Below are positions 30,738 to 41,941 of a stretch of 64,000 bases of DNA, piece after piece. Source of the DNA: Strigamia acuminata (taxonomy: Eukaryota; Arthropoda; Chilopoda; Geophilomorpha; Linotaeniidae). Where the stretch lies: NCBI GenBank assembly GCA_949358305.1, contig OX442315.1, positions 8,520,427-8,584,426 of the forward strand, read 5' to 3'. How positions within the stretch are numbered: the first letter of the stretch is position 1; each line of letters begins with the position of its first letter. Position numbers and translations under genes: made by a program. The notes below the pieces were generated by a model. It was not told where the DNA came from. It ran no database searches and was given only the letters and a program-made list of their open reading frames with translations.

Positions 30738-30761
30738 ATGGCGCATCTGAAGAACGATTGA
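30738..30761 (+). promoter_or_regulatory. uORF of gene E (MAHLKND)
   Basis: AAGATGGCGC opens a 7-codon frame ending 29 nt before the main ATG. Length and first residues agree with the other copies. Confidence 0.55.
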
Positions 30762-30790
30762 AAAATGTTGTAATTCTCATTTCATTTTAT

Positions 30791-33517
30791 ATGTGGCGAC
30801 TGCGAATGTTTTGTTGCGGTTTGACTTTACGTGTTGGGGTAATAACAGCTGCCGTTATCACATTCGTGAGTATGTGCTTAAGCCAGCCGTCTGTTAACAC
30901 GCTAAAATAATGCTCCTTTTCTTTTGCAAAAGATGCATTTATTTTTTTCAATCATGCTCGCTGCGGCATTGGCTAGTGACAGTAAATTAGCCGTGTATTT
31001 AGGTATTACTAAAGCAGGTATCTATCTATTCACGCAACACCGGAAAATGAATTTTTTGAAAAATAATAATAATAACTTATTTTATTTATTTCAGTCAAAA
31101 TTTGCGATGAGTTTCGGTCTTGCAAAATCAAAGTTGTAGTAACAGTTTTTGCATCTGTTGCGTGTCTAATAGGCTTTGTAGCCTTACTTTACGGTATTAA
31201 AAGGGTATTGTAACAAAGAAATGTGGGAAATATCTCTTGACCCTGCAAAATGACTAAATTAACAGAGAAAATGTTGCAATTTTTAACTCTTGTTTTTTAG
31301 GGTGACACTGTGTACTATTTGATATGGTTGTATAGCTTTTTTGGAAATATAATTATTTTGATGATCACGATTTGCATTGGCTTCATTGAAAGGGTGAGTG
31401 GAAAACTGGAATGGCAGTTCAATTATCATTTTGGTTTTGATGTTGCATGCAGGGCCGGATTAGGCATTTATTACAATTTTTTTGGCTGGCATCAAATTAA
31501 TATTTAGTCTGTCATTTTTTTGGCCTAAAATTGAAATTTTTGGCTTAAAATTAAAATTTTTGGCTTAAAATTAAAATTTTTGGCTTAATATTGAAATTTT
31601 TGGCTTAAAATTAAAATTTTTGGCTTAAAATTAAAATTTTTGGCTTAATATTGAAATTTTTTGGTTGAAATTGAAATTTTTGGCGGAATATTAAAATCTT
31701 TGGCTTGAAATTGAAATTTTTGGCTTAAAATTGAATTTTTTAGCTTAAAATTTAATTTGTTTGTCCTAAAATTGAATTTTTTGGCATAAAATTGAATTTT
31801 TTGGCATAAAATTGAATTTTTTGGCATAAAATTGAATTTTTTGGCATAAAATTGAATTTTTTGGCATAAAATTGAATTTTTTGGCATAAAATTGAATTTT
31901 TTGGCATAAAATTGAATTTTTTGGCATAAAATTGAATTTTTTGGCATAAAATTGAATTTTTTTGGCATAAAATTGAATTTTTTAGCCTAAAATTGAATTT
32001 TTTGGCCTAAAATTGAATTTTTTGGCATAAAATTGAATTTTTTGGCATAAAATTGAATTTTTTGGCATAAAATTGAATTTTTTGGCATAAAATTGAATTT
32101 TTTGGCATAAAATTGAATTTTTTGGCATAAAATTGAATTTTTTGGCATAAAATTGAATTTTTTGGCATAAAATTGAATTTTTTGGCATAAAATTGAATTT
32201 TTTGGCATAAAATTGAATTTTTTGGCATAAAATTGAATTTTTTTGGCATAAAATTGAATTTTTTAGCCTAAAATTGAATTTTTTGGCCTAAAATTGAATT
32301 TTTTGGCATAAAATTGAAGTTTTTGGCATAAAATTGAATTTTTTTGGCATAAAATTGAATTTTTTGGCCTAAAATTGAATTTTTTGGCATAAAATTGAAT
32401 TTTTTGGCATAAAATTGAATTTTTTGGCATAAAATTGAATTTTTTGGCATAAAATTGAATTTTTTGGCATAGAATTGAATTTTTTTAGCATAAAATTGAA
32501 TTTTTTGGCATAAAATTGAATTTTTTGGCATAAAATTGAATTTTTTAGTCTAAAATTGAATTTTTTAGCCTAAAATTGAATTTTTTGGCCGAAAATTGAA
32601 TTTTTTGGCTGAAAATTGAATTTTTTGGCCTGGAATTGAATTTTTTGGCATAAAATTGAATTTTTTTGGCAAAAAATTAAATTTTTTAGCCTAAAATTGA
32701 ATTTTTTAGCCTAAAATTGAATTTTTTAGTCTAAAATTGAGTTTTTTAGCCTAAAATTGAATTTTTTAGCCTAAAATTGAATTTTTTAGCCTAAAATTGA
32801 ATTTTTTAGCCCAAAATTGAATTTTTTTAGCCTAAAATTGAATTTTTTAGCCTAAAATTGAATTTGTAAGCACAAAATTGAATTATTTTGGCTAAAACAA
32901 AAATAATGGATTTTTTGTGGCTACAATTAAAAAAAGCTGCGTTTTATTAATTAAAATTTAAAAAAAAACAATGTATTTCTTTTGCTAAAATTAACTATTT
33001 TGGCCCATAACTGAATTTCTTGCCGTAAAATTTGATTTTTGGTCCAATAATTAATATTTTAGCCTAAAATTGAATTTATTTTTAATTATTCTTTTTTTGA
33101 TGAACCCGAGCAGGCGCCTAAATAATTTGTCTTTTTTGTCTAAGCTATAATCCTAACGAAATAGATGCCTGTATTTATAATAGGGTACACTTTGTTTAGA
33201 TATTTTAATTAATAATTTTAATTGTTATTTTGCAGTCGGTTGACACGTATTTCCTGATCGTTTATAGTGTTGCTTTCCCACTGTGGGTAATAAATTGAAG
33301 ACTTAACATCGAGCTGCTTGTAGAAAAATAGCATGTAAATATGTCAAAATTTGCATGTGGAATAAAATAGCTCGGAATTCATGTTTTTCTACAAGTTTGG
33401 GCAAAATCCCGTATAAAAATTTCAACATTAATTTTTCCCTAACTTCAGATTTACTTATGGGGAACTGTATGGAGTTTTTATCGACAACAAATTGAAGCTT
33501 CGGACGAGACACTGTGA
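30791..33517 (+). CDS. Gene E: divergent four-TM membrane protein (SLRCG family)
   Basis: Six exons: 30791-30865, 30933-31017, 31095-31204, 31301-31393, 33236-33286 and 33449-33517, same phases as A-D. The product is ~160 aa. It begins MWRLRMFCCGLTLRVG, losing one Cys of the CSLRCG motif. Exon 2 is 85 nt instead of 34, adding 17 residues, while exons 4 and 5 are shorter. Exon 4 is YYLIWLYSFFGNIIILMITICIG and exon 6 is IYLWGTVWSFYRQQIEASDETL. Intron 4 is expanded to 1.84 kb by a 20-bp minisatellite. A 148-bp copy of the intron 3/exon 4 junction lies 3 kb downstream. The frame is intact, but the array in intron 4 may affect splicing. Confidence 0.75.
31515..32890. repeat. Minisatellite, 20-bp unit, ~68 copies
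   Basis: The unit TTGGCATAAAATTGAATTTT repeats across ~1.4 kb of gene E intron 4. Copies near both edges are diverged (TTGGCTTAAAATTAAAATTT at the left, TTAGCC... at the right) and the centre is nearly uniform. Because 20 bp is not a multiple of three, long minus-strand open frames appear; these are not genes. Confidence 0.95.
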
Positions 33518-34353
33518 CTGAAACACGTCTGTACATATAGTTCTTTTTCGTCAACCCATTTCCAATTAAATATAAAAATAAAAAACCTTTAACACTGATT
33601 TCCTGACATGTAATTTAAATTTACTACTCACGATTAGCAGAAATCTTGATTCGGTATTTGAATTCGTGTTGCGAGCACGTTGGATACAAGTCGCCATTTT
33701 TCACTCCGCGAGTTCACGTGATCACTTGATGAACATCGAGTTTAGAAAATTTGTTTTGAATTTTTACTTTTCAATAAATAGTAATTAAATGTCTAATTTA
33801 GACTTCAATTTTTTTTTTATTTTTATAAAATGCCGTTTGTTTCAGTTACACTGCTACCATCTGTCGGTAGATGGCGCCGACAGTTGTTTATCCTTGATGC
33901 CTCGTAACCTGCTTCTCTATATCGTACAGTTTTCACCTAAAGGTAAGCCAATATTATCTACGAGATCATTCTCGATGTTGATCGTAACACAAACACTTTT
34001 AACTATGAAAACTGAAAGTACTTTTATTGACTACAAACATAATGAAAGATGAAAACAGGAAAGGAAGCCAATATTGATCAGCTCACATTTTAAGTTCTCT
34101 GCATTTTTTTGTGTTGACAGGAAGTACATGAAAAGGCAATTAATTAAACACCGGAAGTAGTTTCTTCTACGTGTCTCTTTTAACGGATAATCGACCTAGT
34201 GTACACTCGAGTCTACCATTGATCCTCCAGACTGAATCGGCCTACAAAGTTTTCAACAAAAATAAAATTAATTTTTTTTCAAAAATAAAGAGTTTTAAGC
34301 CTAAAAACATTCACTAATACACCACAAACTTTAATTTTAGCCAAAAAAGTTGT

Positions 34354-34501
34354 TGTGGGAAATATCTCTTGACCCTGCAAAATGACTAAATTAACAGAGA
34401 AAATGTTGCAATTTTTAACTCTTGTTTTTTAGGGTGACACTGTGTACTATTTGATATGGTTGTATAGCTTTTTTGGAAATATAATTATTTTGATGATCAC
34501 G
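34354..34501 (+). pseudogene. 148-bp duplicate of gene E intron 3/exon 4
   Basis: The segment reproduces 31222-31369 with no difference noticed by eye: intron tail, acceptor and the first 69 nt of exon 4. It then breaks off at gatgatcacg. No flanking exons are present, so it is a recent partial duplication. Confidence 0.88.
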
Positions 34502-34765
34502 TACGGCTGAAGGAACATGCCATTTGTTACTCCTTAAATCATTTTCACCTCAAGGTAGGAATTAAGGAAATACACACGACTTGTATTCAAAATCTAAAAT
34601 CATACTCTGAAATGCCATGCAAGGGGCGAAATTGTTTTTTACGCAGGGCTGGATCACCGTTCACCGTCCAAACGCAAGGGCCTCAGACCCGAAGATGGTG
34701 TGAGCACCCGCACATTTTGTAAAACCTATTATGAAATTCATTCCCGATATTATTATTTGTCAAAT

Positions 34766-34801
34766 ATGTTCACATGGTGCACTAGTGCACCATGTGAACA
34801 T
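34766..34801. repeat. Perfect 36-bp palindrome
   Basis: Two 18-nt halves, ATGTTCACATGGTGCACT and its exact complement, meet with no spacer. Confidence 0.9.
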
Positions 34802-35533
34802 CGCAAAAAGTGTTACTTTGTGACCAGCTGCCCCGGCAGGTTGATCACTCACCCGCGATACAAGGCACTTGGTGCAGCTCTCACGCACCTAATCTAGGTG
34901 GCGCTGCAGAAAGAAAGTGTCACAAATTAACAAATATTAAGTAACGTGCATTGTAGTATAGAACACTCCAGGAATTGTCTGCCCCTTAAAACTCCAACTT
35001 TAAGGCCTGGTTCACACTTGCGGATACGTTGCATCCGGGGTTTGCTGCAAATGAGCTGTGATTGGCTGCGGAAAAAAAGCGCGCAGAAAAATAGAAATAT
35101 TTCCTGATTTTCCAGCAGTTTGACTGCATTGCGTGCTTGAAATACCTATGTGACTGTCCATTGTCTTTCAAAGTACTGAATTTTGTGTTTACTCATTTTT
35201 CAAAACAGGAAACACAACTGAAACAGCGCAGACAGCAAAAGTAATTTCAGTGCTTGTGGTAAGAGAAGAAATAAATCATAAATTGTAGAATAATTTGTCC
35301 AAATTTTCCCTTCTTAATAATATACTGCATCCGTGTCCCAGGAAACACGTTCTTTTTCAATTTCTAAAATCAATTTTCAATTACTGTTGCCACGTTATAG
35401 TTATCATTAGTCATTCGGCCGTTTGGCATATTACCATTTAAAAAAATGCTTGTTTCTTAATTGTAGTTTAACTTTCCTGTTTGAATTCGAAGATGTTGCA
35501 TTTGTATGCAGTTCTATGTAAGTGAGATGAGTA

Positions 35534-36063
35534 GATTAGACCCCGGATAAATGCATAAATGCTTGCTTCATATGTATATTGCATATATAGCCGAAATTGG
35601 CTAAAATTGCATATTTTCCGAAAATCGGAAAATACATGCATATATTGCCATTTTTCCGGGAAAAAACGGCGATTTATGTCTCTTTTTAACGATAAGTAAC
35701 ATGTACGTATCAATTTTTGCCTTTTTTTTAAGACACTTATCTTGTACGTATGCTTACGTTCGGAAAACTGAGAATTTTGCCAAAAACAGACACCAGGGGA
35801 AGTCACTAAATTAGTGTCTGGAAAAACTTTTAAGATATAAACAAATAAAAAAATAGAAAAAAATAAATTGTAATTACTAATTTTCGTTCATTTACATCAA
35901 GAACACTTTGAAATGGCATTAAGTTGTTATTTAACTCCTGATTTCACTTGAATAAATTTTTTTATTTTGCATATTTCAATTTTTTTTTGCATATATTGGA
36001 ATTTTTGGTGCATATTATATGCGCGTATAACGAAATTTATTTTGCATATATATCCAGGGTATA
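35534..36063. mobile_element. Candidate MITE with 10-bp target copy
   Basis: gagatgagta flanks both sides (35524-35533 and 36064-36073). Imperfect inverted ends share ACCCnGGATAnATGCA. The length of the duplication would suit a MULE-like element. It ends 31 bp before the proposed start codon of the ionotropic receptor gene. Confidence 0.55.
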
Positions 36064-36094
36064 GAGATGAGTAAGTGGGCAAAGAGCCATTTTT

Positions 36095-39000
36095 ATGCTT
36101 TATTTATTCTTCCCAGTAAGCTGTGTAAGCTTTTCAGCCGCAACAAATTTGACTCAGATGAGTTCGAAAATTACCGTTGGTATTTCTTCGCTGCAAACTG
36201 GTGATGTTTTTGGTTCAATGCTTAAATTCTAAAATTATTTTAATTTTCTTTTAGGTAACTTTTCAAAAAATATTTTAAAAGTGAGCACGTTCACAGTAAA
36301 GATGTGCACTAAGTGCCAATTTTGGCTTTTTTTAAACTCTTGTCAAAAGACAATACACAATCTATCCCTTTGTTTTCATCTTTTATTCGCTGGTTATTAC
36401 CTCAAGGTTTTTAATGTGTTTTAATTGAAACAAAATTGTCACAATTGGACGAGTCTTCAAAAACAATATTTCCATTCTAACGAGTTTTACATTTTATGAA
36501 ATTGAAGATTCCGTCAAGGAATATACCTGACACGAGTAATTCACCAATTGAAGTAGCAGGATTTACGGTACGCACTTCCTATGCTAACGTTGATTTTGTA
36601 GAATTTGTACAAAATCATGACGATTAATCGTCATGTTTTATTTCGATATGTCGTTGACTTTTCTATACATAACAAATAAGTTAATGCACCGTGTTCAATG
36701 AGTTTGTTCACATCCATTTTTGCGAGCAGTTAACATGGACTGAAGCGTGAGTAGACAAACCAAGCATATAACGAATTCTGATCCTGCAAGATCTAGATTT
36801 CTTCTTTGCCCTTTTATTTTATTTTATTTCAACATACAGTATAATTTGCAGTTTCCTCCATATGTTATCTTCAGAGAGGAAAACAATTCAGTAATAATGG
36901 ATGGTTATTTTGGACAACTGTTGTACATCTTTCATACAAATTATAATATTAGGTAATGATCACATGGTGATGGAATTTTGTTGGTACTTTATTTTCAAAA
37001 TTAGCTTTAAGTTGACTGAAATCAAAGAAAAGGTTTTCGGTGAAATTCGTGATGGAAAATGGATTGGATTGATGGGTGAAATTGGAGTAAGTATTGTTTA
37101 TAAGCCTGTCTGCCAATAATACCTTGAGTTCACAAAAATAATACTTGCTGATTTGCTGATAAGCATCTCAGACATTTTAATATTTTTTTTTAGACAGCGG
37201 ATATTGCCTCTTGTCTAGGAATTACTCGAAAGACGAGAGACTACGTTGAGTACTCGCTTTCATTGTTCCAAATAGAGCTAAAAATTATGTATCGAAAATT
37301 GGATTACCGCGAATGGTCTCTGACTAATTTCTTGAAAGCATTCAGTCCGAATGTGTGGCTAAGCATATTTGCTGTCAACTTTATAACCATTTTCCTTATT
37401 TTAATGGAAAACTCAACACGTTTAAATTGATTTTCAACAGGTGTAGTTGGTTTTATAAATGAGATTCTGCTTTGGTGGCCAATTGTCGTAGTAGGTACGT
37501 GCAATTGATATTTCTTAGAAGGCAATTAATTGAATGAATGATTGATGCTTATTTCAGGCAATTTGTCATTTCCATCATTGCATTCTAAGAAATTCTGTCT
37601 TTTTATTTTTCTCATCTTCTTCTCATCAATGCTGCTATTATCTGTTTACTCTTCATTGTTGACTGCTTTGTTTGCAACGACCACAATTAAAATTCCATTT
37701 CACTCCATTGAAGAAATGGTTTACGGTACAGATTATTTACCTGTCGTTTTAGGGAGTAGTACCTGTGATCGAATTTTCAAGGTTTTCGTCTAACTTGAAG
37801 CAATAAATCGTAATAATAGTAATTGAATGCTTTATTTAATTCATAACAGAGTTTATTCCCCAATACAGTGCAGGACAAAACTTTGGCCCAGTTGGATAAA
37901 TGATTAAAAAATAAACAATTTTCAAAATATAACCAAACCAATAATAGAAATGCATTGTAATCATGGTGAAATAATGTTACAATAAGTACAAGAGTGATGT
38001 CTTTCTCACAAATAAAAAAAAATGAAAAATTCAAATTTCAGCCTTGGAAATCTGTGACAAAACTTTGGCCTGTTCTTCAAAATTTTAACAAAAATTAAAA
38101 TCAGTTCAACTTTAATACTTGATTCCTTTCTCACATTGTTTAATAACTTCAATGCACCTTGTACGCATTGAATCACTTTGTTTTTTAAAACTTTTAGCAG
38201 TGATGGACTCCCATGTTTTTTCAATGGATACTGCATTGTCCTGCTGAAAAATCCACTTTGCTCCAGCCATTCCTTTTCCTTTCTTTCACAAATTCTTCTC
38301 CAGGACTGCTTGATACATATTTGCATTTTGTCTTCCATTCAAACAAATAATTTCACTCTATTTCTTGTATCCAAATGCACCCCAAACCATAACAGATTGG
38401 AATGGGCAGAAAAACATGTTTCCTGCACCAATGAGTGGCAAAATTCTGTGTTCAGAGATGAAAAAACTTCAACCTGGATGGTCCTGAAGGCTTGAAATAT
38501 TACTGACATGATTTCGGAAAGAACGATGTGATGTGAATGAGTAGGAATTTTGGAGGAGGATCTGTTATGGTTTGGGGTGCATTTGGATACAAGAAATAGA
38601 GTGAAATTATTTGTTTGAATGGAAGACAAAATGCAAATATGTATCAAGCAGTCCTGGAGAAGAATTTGTGGAAGAAAGGAAAAGGAATGGCTGGAGCAAA
38701 GTGGATTTTTCAGCAGGACAATGCAGTATCCATTGAAAAAGCATGGGAGTCCATCACTGCTAAAAGTTTTAAAAAACAAAGTGATTCAATGCGTACAAGG
38801 TGCATTGAAGTTATTAAACAATGTGAGAAAGGAATCAAGTATTAAAGTTGAACTGATTTTAATTTTTGTTAAAATTTTGAAGAACAGGCCAAAGTTTTGT
38901 CACAGATTTCCAAGGCTGAAATTTGAATTTTTCATTTTTTTTTTATTTGTGAGAAAGACATCACTCTTGTACTTATTGTAACATTATTTCACCATGATTA

Positions 39001-39551
39001 CAATGCATTTCTATTATTGGTTTGGTTATATTTTGAAAATTGTTTATTTTTTAATCATTTATCCAACTGGACCAAAGTTTTGTCCTGCACTGTACATCAT
39101 ATCTGAAAGTGAAAAATGTGAAGGAAGGAATTGACGCAGTATACGGGCAAAAAGCTGGATTTGTTTCACCAGTACGTTCAGTGGCAAACTGTAGTTTAAC
39201 ATTTGCCGATAAGCCCATGTCTAGTATATTTATTCCACTGGCTTTTTCAAAAAACTTTGCTTACAAGGAATTTTTCAGTCAAAAGTAACTATGCCGTAGT
39301 CTTGGAAACCAAGCTGTTAGTTATTAATTCATTTTTTAAATGACCATGGCAGACTCATCCAGTTGAAGGAATGTGGAATATTGCACCTTTTGTCTAATCA
39401 TTACTTAAACACGCGAAAAGAATGCGGCGAGGATAATTTATTCTATCCAATTTCGTGTGGTCAGATACGTGGTCCAGTCCTCCTGTTTGCCTGTGGAATG
39501 CTGTTGTCTGTCATAGTTGGGTTGCTGGAGTTATTAACTGCAAGATTTTAA
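36095..39551 (+). pseudogene. Ionotropic (glutamate-like) receptor gene, disrupted
   Basis: Proposed exons: 36095-36200, 36255-36280, 36508-36567, 36852-36952, 37005-37086, 37194-37494, 37558-37781, 37850-37865 plus 39095-39284 (one exon split by a transposon), and 39353-39551. The implied product is ~434 aa, typical of IRs lacking an amino-terminal domain. In order: signal peptide (MLYLFFPVSCVSFSA); ligand-binding S1 (VAGFT then FPPYVIF, DGKWIGLMGEIG, VEYSLSLF); M1 (WLSIFAVNFITIFLILM); pore/M2 region (FINEILLWWP); M3 (LLLSVYSSLLTALFATTTIK); S2 (GIDAVYGQKAGFV); M4 (GPVLLFACGMLLSVIVGLLELL). Family membership is clear from this order. Two lesions: TGA at 37428-37430 in frame after M1, and a Tc1/mariner element in S2. 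Exons 2-3 are the least certain. Likely a chemosensory receptor relic. Confidence 0.85.
37866..39092 (+). mobile_element. Foldback Tc1/mariner element inserted in receptor exon
   Basis: It starts CAGTGCAGGACAAAACTTTG and ends with the complement, flanked by TA (37864-37865, 39093-39094). The first 532 bp (37866-38397) are the inverted copy of the last 533 bp (38560-39092), with a 162-bp spacer. Spacer and right arm encode a Tc1-type transposase segment (RLEWAEKHVS, SVMVWGAFGYKK, FQQDNA) with stops and the left half of the gene missing. It is non-autonomous. Confidence 0.9.
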
Positions 39552-39769
39552 AAGCACATTTTGCATGTATCAATTTAATTTGCTACTGTAGTTTCATAGT
39601 GACACGTGAGCTTATACTGTAGTCAGTTTAATGTCGATGTACAATATTTGAAATTGGAAATAAAAATGTTCAATCTTCAATTTTTTTCTCTTTGTAAATT
39701 TTAATAAAATAAAATAAATTCTTGCGTTAAGTTTATTTTCGGGTTCTATTTACGTAATTGTATGGAAAA

Positions 39770-40090
39770 TTTCTCCCAATTCGCCATTGGGAACGTATTT
39801 GGATCTTTCTAACGGCGAATTGGTAGAAATTAGCCACAGGGATGCACATCTAGCGCGACATGAATCTGCTGGGACAAGCCGTCCCAAAAAATGGTTTTGC
39901 AGCAACAAACCAGTAAGGTTAGGTTCGCGGGGGGTCAAGGGGGAAGGCAGCCCCCTTGTTAGGAATTGGAAGTCGCGGTAGATGAATTTTCCCAGATTCG
40001 CCATTGAAAACGTATTTTCCCAGATTCGCCATTGGAAACGTAAAAATAGCTTTCCATGGAGAATTTTGGAAATTCGCCCTTAGGTGATTG
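39770..40090. mobile_element. Truncated copy of the 26338-26828 MITE
   Basis: It shares TTCTCCCAATTCGCCATTGG and the following ~300 bp with the element in gene C, but lacks the left end and the last bases of the right end. Confidence 0.8.
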
Positions 40091-40105
40091 TGGGAAATTT
40101 ACACA

Positions 40106-40762
40106 AAGGGATTTCATTAAATGAGCAATTATTGTGATTGCCGTACTGCCTCATTTAAACGCCCGGGCGTTTATTTCTTTTTTTGGGTGGACCCCCTCCC
40201 GGTAAAGTCAGTTCGGGGCGGCGCGCGGTGCAATAAACGCCGCCGAACTCCCGGCGTTTATTCGGGCCTGGCGTTTGAATGAACCCGGGCGTTTAAATGT
40301 GTCAGTACGGTAGTTGATTATTGCAATAATCATAATCACTCAATTATTGAGAGCCCAACAAAAATCTGATTATGTGATTATTGCTCTGATGGGCGGAATT
40401 GTTTAAATTGTAACCTAAATACGTTGCAATTGTTATAAAAAAGTTCCTACAAATAATAATTGCAACTACCTAACTCGTTTCATGTGTTCAGTTTAACCTA
40501 AACTGTGCAGACTTTGTGATATTATGACCTTGTGTAGTTGAAGCAGGTCTGGCGCCGCCATGTTGGTCTAAATTGAGAAAGCACTTATAATCGGCTCAAG
40601 TCAGCAGAAAATCATGGTTTGGGGTGATTACTTGATTAGTTTCTTATTTGATGAAATGATTATTCTCGGGATTGGTTGAATCCAGACACATGATACATCA
40701 AGTAATCGACTAATCAAAGTAATCAAAGTAATCAACTAATCGCCCATTTAATGAAACCCCTT
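40106..40762. mobile_element. MITE with a second MITE nested inside
   Basis: The outer ends AAGGGATTTCATTAAATG and the complement of CATTTAATGAAACCCCTT match with one change. Near the left end it contains a GC-rich insert at 40141-40310 whose own ends are CCGTACTG...CATTTAAACGCCCGGG inverted. Confidence 0.75.
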
Positions 40763-41129
40763 ATTATTTATTGATTGATTAATTTCGTGTTTTTATTACC
40801 TTACTTTAAAAAATTTTCCTCCACAAATTTACTTTTTTTTTATTTTTTATCAATATTTTCCCTATTTGTTTTACTTTTATTGTTAATGGGCATTGCCATT
40901 TTGAAAACACTCAAGGACGTGTGTTGAAATTGGCAGTGTTGTATTACGTTCAGTAAATTGTGAACGGCGTTCACATTCACGTTCACTACCGATTCTACAA
41001 AAGTGAACTAAGTTGAAGTCCATGAACTTGAACTGAAGGTTCACGTTCCTTTTTCACAATTTTTTAAAAAGCATTTGACATTTCTGAAGTCCTTGAAGTA
41101 CAATACATCAATAGCATACATCATATAAA

Positions 41130-41266
41130 CAGGGGCGGATCTAGCACCGGGCTATTGGGGCTTGAGCCCCAAGAAAAACGAAGAAAGGTCGCTATTAAAA
41201 ATTTTGAGAAAGGGGCCCCGAAAAAACCTCAAACCCCGGGCCCCCGAAAAGCTAGATCCGCCCCTG
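41130..41266. mobile_element. hAT-type MITE, 137 bp
   Basis: The inverted ends are CAGGGGCGGATCTAG. The 8-bp target copy catataaa is at 41122-41129 and 41267-41274. The same family is at 61209-61426. Confidence 0.9.
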
Positions 41267-41581
41267 CATATAAACAATTCAACTGCTGAAATATTTATGT
41301 GCCATTGTGTCAATTTTGCATTGTACTGTAGTTGCGAAAATATTTATGTGATTTTATGTCCTTGTTCCATTGTATTTAAAAACAGTTATTTGAAAAAACA
41401 CATTTGTTTTTCAATTCAATTTCCCTCGCGACTTTTATTTATCTAAATACTTGCAATCTCTAAATTGAAGCAGTTGCTGATTGAATTGCTCATCAGTCAC
41501 CCATCAAGTAAGCAAACAAATTAGTCAACAATACAAATCATTTTAAATTATAATATAAGAAATAGTTATATCTATAAACAT

Positions 41582-41733
41582 ACTAGCTGCATTCAAAAAG
41601 TCTAAAACGCCTCTAAAACTCGTTTTGTGTCTGTACATGTGACGTCATTCCCATGATATTCAATGGGAATGACGTCACGTACAGACACGAAACGAGTTTT
41701 GCATACGTTTTAGAGTTTTTGAATGCAGCTAGT
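41582..41733. mobile_element. Foldback MITE with CRE-like palindromes
   Basis: Near-complete inverted repeat from ACTAGCTGCATTCAAAAAGT inward. Each arm contains TGACGTCA near the loop. Sister copy at 44740-44906; an end fragment lies at ~28834 in gene D intron 3. Confidence 0.85.
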
Positions 41734-41941
41734 GTATTTTTATAATAATTGAGGGTATTTTTATAAAAATCATTGCACTTTTTAGAATAATCAATGCATC
41801 TAATAAAACAATGATGACACATTTTAGAACAATTGTGGAACTTTTTAGAAAAATATCTATATATAACAATTAATGGCATTTTAAGCTGCAATAATGAACT
41901 TTCTTTGAGAATTTACCACTAGCTTGGGCTATAAATAACCG

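Larger units (their letters stand above)
33518..36094. other. Intergenic region with small repeats, no gene seen
   Basis: It contains the exon-4 copy (34354-34501), a perfect 36-bp palindrome (34766), a fragment of the 'ggttcacacttg' MITE (~35008-35100) and a 530-bp candidate MITE (35534-36063). Remaining short frames show no recognisable domain. Confidence 0.5.

Noticed and set aside
31645-32531. Minus-strand proteins of 68-107 residues with repeated MPKNSILCQK units
   Set aside because: They are translations of the 20-bp minisatellite in a gene E intron; every long frame there follows from the repeat.
37420-37440. 21-nt intron removing the receptor's in-frame TGA
   Set aside because: It has GT...AG ends and preserves frame, but is much shorter than the 51-64-nt minimum seen in neighbouring introns; a nonsense change is simpler.
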